From assembly GCA_964342365.1 (NCBI GenBank), contig CAYFGW010000181.1:1-10645 (forward strand): a stretch of 10,645 bases of DNA, read 5' to 3'. A program made the position numbers and the translations under genes. The notes below the pieces were generated by a model. It did no database searches. It was given only the letters and a program-made list of their open reading frames with translations, and was not told where the DNA came from. Positions 7,594 to 10,645 of this stretch are shown here, piece after piece; within the stretch, counting starts at the first letter, position 1, and every line of letters begins with the position of its first letter. The stretch is from CAXRDE01 sp964342365 (GTDB taxonomy: Bacteria; Cyanobacteriota; Sericytochromatia; UBA7694).

Positions 7594-7685
7594 GGGGCCG
7601 TTCGGGACAAAAGCAATACTCAGGGGTACAGTTACACGTAAGAAGGTGGTTGCGGAACCTGAGTATAAGTTCCTCAAACAGCCCC
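7594..7685 (-). ncRNA. Candidate structured RNA (Y-RNA-like or leader) upstream of the Ro-like gene
   Basis: On the minus strand the 92 nt from 7685 to 7594 fold into one long stem. GGGGCTGTTTG (7685-7675) pairs with CGAACGGCCCC (7604-7594) over 11 bp with two G-U pairs. A bulged A (7674) is followed by GGA/TCC (7673-7671 with 7607-7605). Then come an asymmetric internal loop (4 nt against 8 nt), a perfect 9-bp stem ATACTCAGG/CCTGAGTAT (7666-7658 with 7624-7616) and a 33-nt apical loop. A TATAAT ends 5 nt before the first G, so the predicted transcript begins at the first paired base. There is no T-run after the stem; 13 nt separate it from the Ro-like ATG. Ends paired in a bulged stem with a large loop is the general shape of Y RNAs, which are often encoded beside bacterial Ro genes. 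A cis-acting leader is the main alternative. No match to a known RNA family was recognised. Confidence 0.55.
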
Positions 7686-7690
7686 TGTTT

Positions 7691-7718
7691 ATTATATATC
7701 AAGTAACATACGTATAAA
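7691..7718 (-). promoter_or_regulatory. Promoter for the structured RNA and the Ro-like/ARPP-2-like genes
   Basis: Minus strand: perfect -10 TATAAT (7696-7691) and TTTATA (7718-7713; four of six matches) with a 16-bp spacer. The start is predicted at G7685, the first base of the terminal stem. Phased T-runs (A-runs on this strand) lie just upstream and could act as an UP element. Confidence 0.65.
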
Positions 7719-7720
7719 AC

Positions 7721-7775
7721 GTGTGTTTTTTGTGTGTTTTTTGTGTTTGTTTTGTGAACTTTGTGTTTTTTGCGT
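7721..7775. repeat. Degenerate GTGTTTTTT repeats with phased T-tracts
   Basis: T6 runs start at 7726, 7737 and 7766, with T3/T4 runs at 7746-7753. They alternate with GTGTG or GTG, giving a spacing near 10-11 bp for the first ones. The stretch lies between the divergent Ro-like and FN3-lipoprotein promoters. Helically phased A/T tracts bend DNA and can stimulate promoters; the role here is inferred. Confidence 0.6.
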
Positions 7776-7797
7776 GAAATATCGTTGATTATTTAAT
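7770..7797 (+). promoter_or_regulatory. Possible promoter of the FN3/Gly-Ser lipoprotein gene
   Basis: TTGCGT (7770-7775) and TTTAAT (7792-7797) with a 16-bp spacer. The -35 matches three and the -10 five of six consensus bases. It lies about 65 nt before the ATG. The surrounding DNA is very AT-rich, so chance matches are likely. Confidence 0.3.
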
Positions 7798-7862
7798 AAA
7801 AAGAGACATAAAATACACAAAGCGTTGGGTAACTAAAAAACAAAAAAGGACGCAGTTTACAA

Positions 7863-9075
7863 ATGTTGAATTTAAAAAATATAATTTTTATGAGCACAAC
7901 GATAGGCCTGATAAGCTCTTGCCAGAACGGCGTTAGCACGCCCAGCCCTTGCATAGGCAACGAAACTTCTTGTGTTGGCCCGGCCATTAATCAGGTAAGA
8001 TTACCGGATGGAGAAATAGGGGAAATTGGTAATAAAATCATAGACGTTACAGAAAGGACACAATCCGAATCTACCGGCACAAATGCAATCATTGTGGGGG
8101 GAAATAACGCAACGGATACATCCCCTGCGCCTGTAGAAACCGGTATTGCCCTTGCGGCTCCTACCAATATGCGGCTGACCTCCCGTTCTTTTGGTTCAGT
8201 CACCGTCGCCTGGGAATTTTCTGAAACCCGCCCACATGAATACAGTCTGTTTTTAGACGGCAAAGAAGTAGCCACTGGTGTGTCCACGCCCAATTATGTA
8301 TTTACCGGTTTAGACGACAATACCAGCTATACCGTAGAGGTGATGTCAACGGCTCCCGGATTGAAAAGTTCTGAACGCGTAAAACTCGAAAACGTAACAA
8401 CAACGGGTCTTGACAACAGTCGGTTCACGGGTAGCTCCAGCTTCTCTAATGGTTCTGGTGGAGGTTCTGGTTCTGGCGGAGGTTCTGGTTCTGGCGGAGG
8501 TTCTGGTTCTGGCGGAGGTTCTGGTTCTGGCGNNNNNNNNNNNNNNNNNNNNNNNNNNNNNNNNNNNNNNNNNNNNNNNNNNNNNNNNNNNNNNNNNNNN
8601 NNNNNNNNNNNNNNNNNNNNNNNNNNNNNNNNGAGGTTCTGGTTCTGACGGAGGCTCTGGTTCTGGCGGAGGTTCTGGTTCTGGCGGAGGTTCTGGTTCT
8701 GACGGAGGTTCCGGTTCTGGCGGAGGTTCTGGTTCTGACGGAGGCTCTGGTTCTGGCGGAGGCTCTGGTTCTGGCGGAGGCTCTGGTTCTGGTGGAGGCT
8801 CTGGTTCTGGTGGAGGCTCTGGTTCTGACGGAGGTTCCGGTTCTGACGGAGGTTCCGGTTCTGACGGAGGTTCCGGTTCTGACGGAGGTTCTGGTTCTGA
8901 CGGAGGTTCCGGTTCTGGCGGAGGTTCTGGTTCTGACGGAGACAGTTGCTCAGGTGTCATAAACCTGCTTGGAATATGTGTGGATGTCAACGTCAACGTC
9001 GATGAGTCTGGTGTAAACGGGGATGCTGGTGTAAACGGGTCAGGGGGTTCAGGGGGAATTGGACTGGGTCTCTAA
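7863..9075 (+). CDS. Lipoprotein with FN3 domain and GGSGSG/GGSGSD repeats (contains assembly gap)
   Basis: The first 223 residues read in one frame up to a 100-N gap (8533-8632); the 146 residues after it read in another frame to TAA at 9075. The flanks join as GGC-G|GA-GGT, exactly one repeat unit, so this is one gene and the frame shift comes from the artificial gap length. Residues 1-19 are a signal peptide with lipobox ISSC (Cys20). Cys30 and Cys37 may pair. One fibronectin type III-like domain spans about 98-181 (PTNMRLTSRSF, VTVAWEFS, YSLFLDG, YVFTGLDDNTSYTVEV). A long hexapeptide tract follows, then a C-terminal tail with two Cys (CSGVINLLGIC), a VDVNVNVDE stretch and Gly-rich end. 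AAGGA lies about 12 nt before the ATG. Likely a surface protein with the tract as flexible stalk or spacer; ligand unknown. True length cannot be read here. Confidence 0.85.
8460..8940 (+). repeat. 18-bp tandem repeat encoding GGSGSG or GGSGSD
   Basis: The unit GGA GGT TCT GGT TCT GGC/GAC occurs four times before the gap and 17 times after it, with silent changes (GGC/GGT, TCT/TCC) and a Gly-to-Asp switch in the sixth codon. Asp units cluster near the C-terminal end, five of them in a row. The array is interrupted by the run of Ns and its true copy number is unknown. Confidence 0.95.
8533..8632. other. Assembly gap of 100 N inside the repeat tract
   Basis: Exactly 100 N lie within the 18-bp repeats, the conventional scaffold placeholder for a gap of unknown size. 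The flanking sequence resumes in the same phase of the 18-bp unit, so the missing length is expected to be zero or a multiple of 18. Confidence 0.97.
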
Positions 9076-9090
9076 GCAGTCCAAATAATC

Positions 9091-9135
9091 AAAAAGCGCG
9101 CTTCTGTGGGGGTTCAAAACAGAAGCGCGTTTTTT
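9091..9135 (+). terminator. Rho-independent terminator after the FN3 lipoprotein gene
   Basis: CGCGCTTCTGT (9097-9107) pairs perfectly with ACAGAAGCGCG (9119-9129), with an 11-nt loop, followed by T6 (9130-9135). An A-run lies before the stem. It begins 15 nt after the stop codon. Confidence 0.93.
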
Positions 9136-9170
9136 GACGATCAAAAAACAAGTTTAAGAGCCTCTAAGGC

Positions 9171-9176
9171 TATAAT
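9171..9176 (+). promoter_or_regulatory. Putative -10 element of the LysM gene
   Basis: Perfect TATAAT, 37 nt before the ATG at 9214 and downstream of the preceding terminator. No convincing -35 lies at 16-18 bp; TTGACG at 9134-9139 is too far away. This gene must have its own promoter because a terminator precedes it. Confidence 0.5.
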
Positions 9177-9213
9177 TAAAAGAATACAACGTACTAAAAA
9201 GGTGTTCTTCGTT

Positions 9214-10645
9214 ATGAGTAGTGTACAAACCGGTCGCATGGTTTCCAATACGCCCGTTCCTCAACCCCGCCCCCAGGCTCCCTCCACCCAGAGCTATACC
9301 GTCCAGAAGGGTGACTCTCTCTGGAATATTGCCAAAGACAAATACGGGAGCGGCATGAAATGGGTAGACATCTACGCAGACAATAAAGACGTTATCGGTG
9401 AGAATCCCGATCTTATTCACCCGGGTACGGAACTCAAGCTTCGCGGTTTATCTCCCACTACTCCAACACCTGAAGCAGAGCCGGTCAACGAAACTCCTGA
9501 ACCCGTCGAAGCACCGCCAGCGGACACCGCAAATAATCAGATTGAAGTTCCCGTGGAAGGCTCCGCGGTTCCAAGCGTTGATTTATTTGAAGAACCTGAG
9601 GAAGCTCAGCCCACCCAAAATAATCCTGCTGTGGTAGAAGAACCTGCAGCTCCCTCTGAACAAGCTCCCGCGGTTCAAGAGCAGCCACCCCAACAGCCTC
9701 AGGCTCCTGTGACGGAAGAAACACCTCAGGCTCCTGTGACGGAAGAAGCCCCCATAACGGCTCAAGAAGCTCCTGCGCCTCCTGTTCAAACCGAAGCGCC
9801 CGCTATTTCTGAAACGCCTCCGGTCGTGGACACTACACCGCCGGCTCAACCCGTTCCAGCTTCTGTAGACGGTGATGCAGCGCCTGAGTCACCGGCCGTT
9901 GTAGACGAAGCTTCTGAGCCAGCACAAGCTCCACCAGCGGTTCCCACTCCTGCGGCTGCTGAAGAAGCCCCCAAAGACCCTAACCTCACCCAGGCAGAAA
10001 GTATTCTTAATGTCATTGATGGCAAAGGCTACAGCGTGGCCCACCACGGTGACAAAGTGGGCGGCATTCCCAAAGTACACCGTGCCATGAACGAGGTGCT
10101 CGACATGGCCGCCAGTGGCGCTATTGAACAGCTCCCCGAGGGCGAAACCAAAGACAAAATGCAGCAATGGGCCAAAGACGTGGTCAGCGGCAGACTCGCT
10201 CAGGCAGGTCGTAAGTTTGACGGATTCACCCCTTCAGCGACCAAAGAAGTAGCGACCCTACTGGATAACCCCGCTTTCTCCACCCTGTCTGAAGACAAGC
10301 AAAACCGCCTCATGGACGGATTACGCACCGGTTTTGAAATGATGGGTTACCAAAAGGAAAGCCTTAGCCCTGAACAAAGCGCTCTCTACAACCGTTTAGA
10401 AGTACACTTCGGTGCTCCTGCTCAACCGGAACCCGAGGCACCCGCTATTTCTGACGAGCCCCCCGTGGTGGATACCACACCTCCGGCCCAGCCTGTTCCA
10501 CCCTCTGTAGACGGTGATGCAGCGCCTGAGTCACCGGCCGTTGTAGACGAAGCCCCCGAACCTGTACAGGCTCCACCAGCGGCTCCCACCCCTGCGGCTG
10601 CTGAAGAAGCCCCCAAAGACCCTAACCTCACCCAGGCAGAAAGTA
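9214..10645 (+). CDS. LysM-domain protein with Pro/Glu/Ala-rich linkers and long tandem units (3' end cut)
   Basis: Open from ATG 9214 to the window end (477 codons and one base, no stop). AAAAAGGTG 9 nt upstream is the ribosome site. Residues about 27-77 form a LysM domain (SYTVQKGDSLWNIAKDKYG, then YADNKDVIGENPDLIHPGTELKL), a peptidoglycan- or chitin-type glycan-binding fold. There is no signal peptide or membrane segment before it, which is odd for a wall-binding protein. A Pro/Ala/Glu/Gln-rich acidic linker follows (about 80-260). Next is a compact, probably helical segment of about 150 residues beginning TQAESILNVIDGKGYSVAHH and containing MNEVLDMAASGAIEQLPEG, KMQQWAKDVVSGRLAQAG and LMDGLRTGFEMMGY. 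The linker then restarts at 10438 as the second copy of a 642-bp unit. I do not recognise the helical segment. A large structural, secreted by an unusual route, or wall-attached protein is possible. Confidence 0.88.
   Translation, partial: MSSVQTGRMVSNTPVPQPRPQAPSTQSYTVQKGDSLWNIAKDKYGSGMKWVDIYADNKDVIGENPDLIHPGTELKLRGLSPTTPTPEAEPVNETPEPVEAPPADTANNQIEVPVEGSAVPSVDLFEEPEEAQPTQNNPAVVEEPAAPSEQAPAVQEQPPQQPQAPVTEETPQAPVTEEAPITAQEAPAPPVQTEAPAISETPPVVDTTPPAQPVPASVDGDAAPESPAVVDEASEPAQAPPAVPTPAAAEEAPKDPNLTQAESILNVIDGKGYSVAHHGDKVGGIPKVHRAMNEVLDMAASGAIEQLPEGETKDKMQQWAKDVVSGRLAQAGRKFDGFTPSATKEVATLLDNPAFSTLSEDKQNRLMDGLRTGFEMMGYQKESLSPEQSALYNRLEVHFGAPAQPEPEAPAISDEPPVVDTTPPAQPVPPSVDGDAAPESPAVVDEAPEPVQAPPAAPTPAAAEEAPKDPNLTQAES
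9697..9750 (+). repeat. Two 27-bp direct repeats in the LysM gene linker
   Basis: The 24 bases starting CCTCAGGCTCCTGTGACG occur at 9697-9720 and identically at 9724-9747, in frame, encoding PQAPVTEE twice. This is a recent small in-frame duplication within the Pro/Glu-rich linker. Confidence 0.9.
9796..10645 (+). repeat. 642-bp in-frame direct repeat (214-residue unit), second copy truncated
   Basis: Unit 1 runs 9796-10437. Unit 2 starts at 10438 and continues to the window end (208 bp seen). Corresponding anchors, such as CCTAACCTCACC at 9979 and 10621, and GTAGACGGTGATGCAG at 9865 and 10507, are all 642 bp apart, so there are no indels. The copies differ mostly at scattered, often third-codon positions, with near-identical blocks at 9861-9912 against 10503-10554 and again at their right ends. 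Each unit is a linker plus a helical segment. Confidence 0.93.

Noticed and set aside
7594..7685. The structured element as 6S RNA, SRP RNA or tRNA
   Set aside because: It is too short and lacks the 6S central bubble layout as I know it, has no SRP GGAAG/GCA loop motif, and shows no cloverleaf or CCA-ready acceptor stem.
8460..8940. 18-bp repeats as a CRISPR array or true RTX calcium-binding domain
   Set aside because: Units are directly adjacent without spacers and code in frame, so not CRISPR; the six-residue period lacks the xUx part needed for the RTX beta-roll.
8346..8996. Minus-strand open frame encoding Pro-Glu-rich repeats (PEPEPPSEPEP)
   Set aside because: It is the complement of the Gly-Ser repeat tract, which has no stops in several frames; no start context or domain supports it, while the plus-strand protein has a lipobox and FN3 domain.
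9134..9176. TTGACG at 9134 as -35 partner for TATAAT at 9171
   Set aside because: The spacer would be 31 bp, far outside the 16-18 bp range, and the hexamer overlaps the terminator T-run.
9485..10631. Several minus-strand open frames rich in Arg, Gly or Ser opposite the LysM gene
   Set aside because: They are shadows of the Pro/Glu/Ala-rich plus-strand gene, which is open throughout with a LysM domain and in-frame repeats.

Overview
The window looks like chromosomal DNA of a Gram-negative-type bacterium. Two proteins have lipoprotein signal peptides, there are sigma70-like promoters (TTGACA, TATAAT) and GC content is about 50%. I cannot name the lineage from sequence alone. There are nine protein genes, two of them cut by the window edges, and no tRNA, rRNA or CRISPR.

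Layout: (a) 1-1493, minus strand: a tRNA-dihydrouridine synthase gene followed after 3 bp by a DUF3626 gene that runs off the left edge. (b) 1651-2448, plus: a fasciclin-domain (FAS1) lipoprotein with its own promoter and a strong terminator. (c) 2655-5041, plus: a coupled DUF1800-DUF1501 pair, a widespread pair of exported proteins of unknown function, preceded by a perfect 12-bp inverted repeat. (d) 5014-7685, minus: a coupled pair consisting of a Ro/TROVE-like protein with a complete vWA metal site and a second protein resembling the ARPP-2 family. A perfect TATAAT directly upstream of this pair would start transcription at the first base of a 92-nt sequence that folds into a long terminal stem with internal and apical loops. 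This is a candidate Y-RNA-like partner or structured leader and is the most interesting item in the window. (e) 7863-9075, plus: a lipoprotein with one fibronectin type III domain and a long GGSGSG/GGSGSD hexapeptide tract, broken by a 100-N assembly gap that hides the reading frame. (f) 9214 to the right edge, plus: a LysM protein without a signal peptide, made of Pro/Glu/Ala-rich linkers and a 642-bp (214-residue) tandem unit whose second copy is cut by the window end.

How they may work together: the Ro-like/ARPP-2-like pair and the RNA element form one transcription unit and probably one function, likely RNA-linked. The DUF1800/DUF1501 pair is a second functional unit. The FAS1, FN3-Gly/Ser and LysM proteins are separate, individually transcribed genes; two are predicted envelope lipoproteins and the third carries a wall-binding type domain. 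The DUF1501 and ARPP-2-like genes converge and overlap by 28 bp at their 3' ends.
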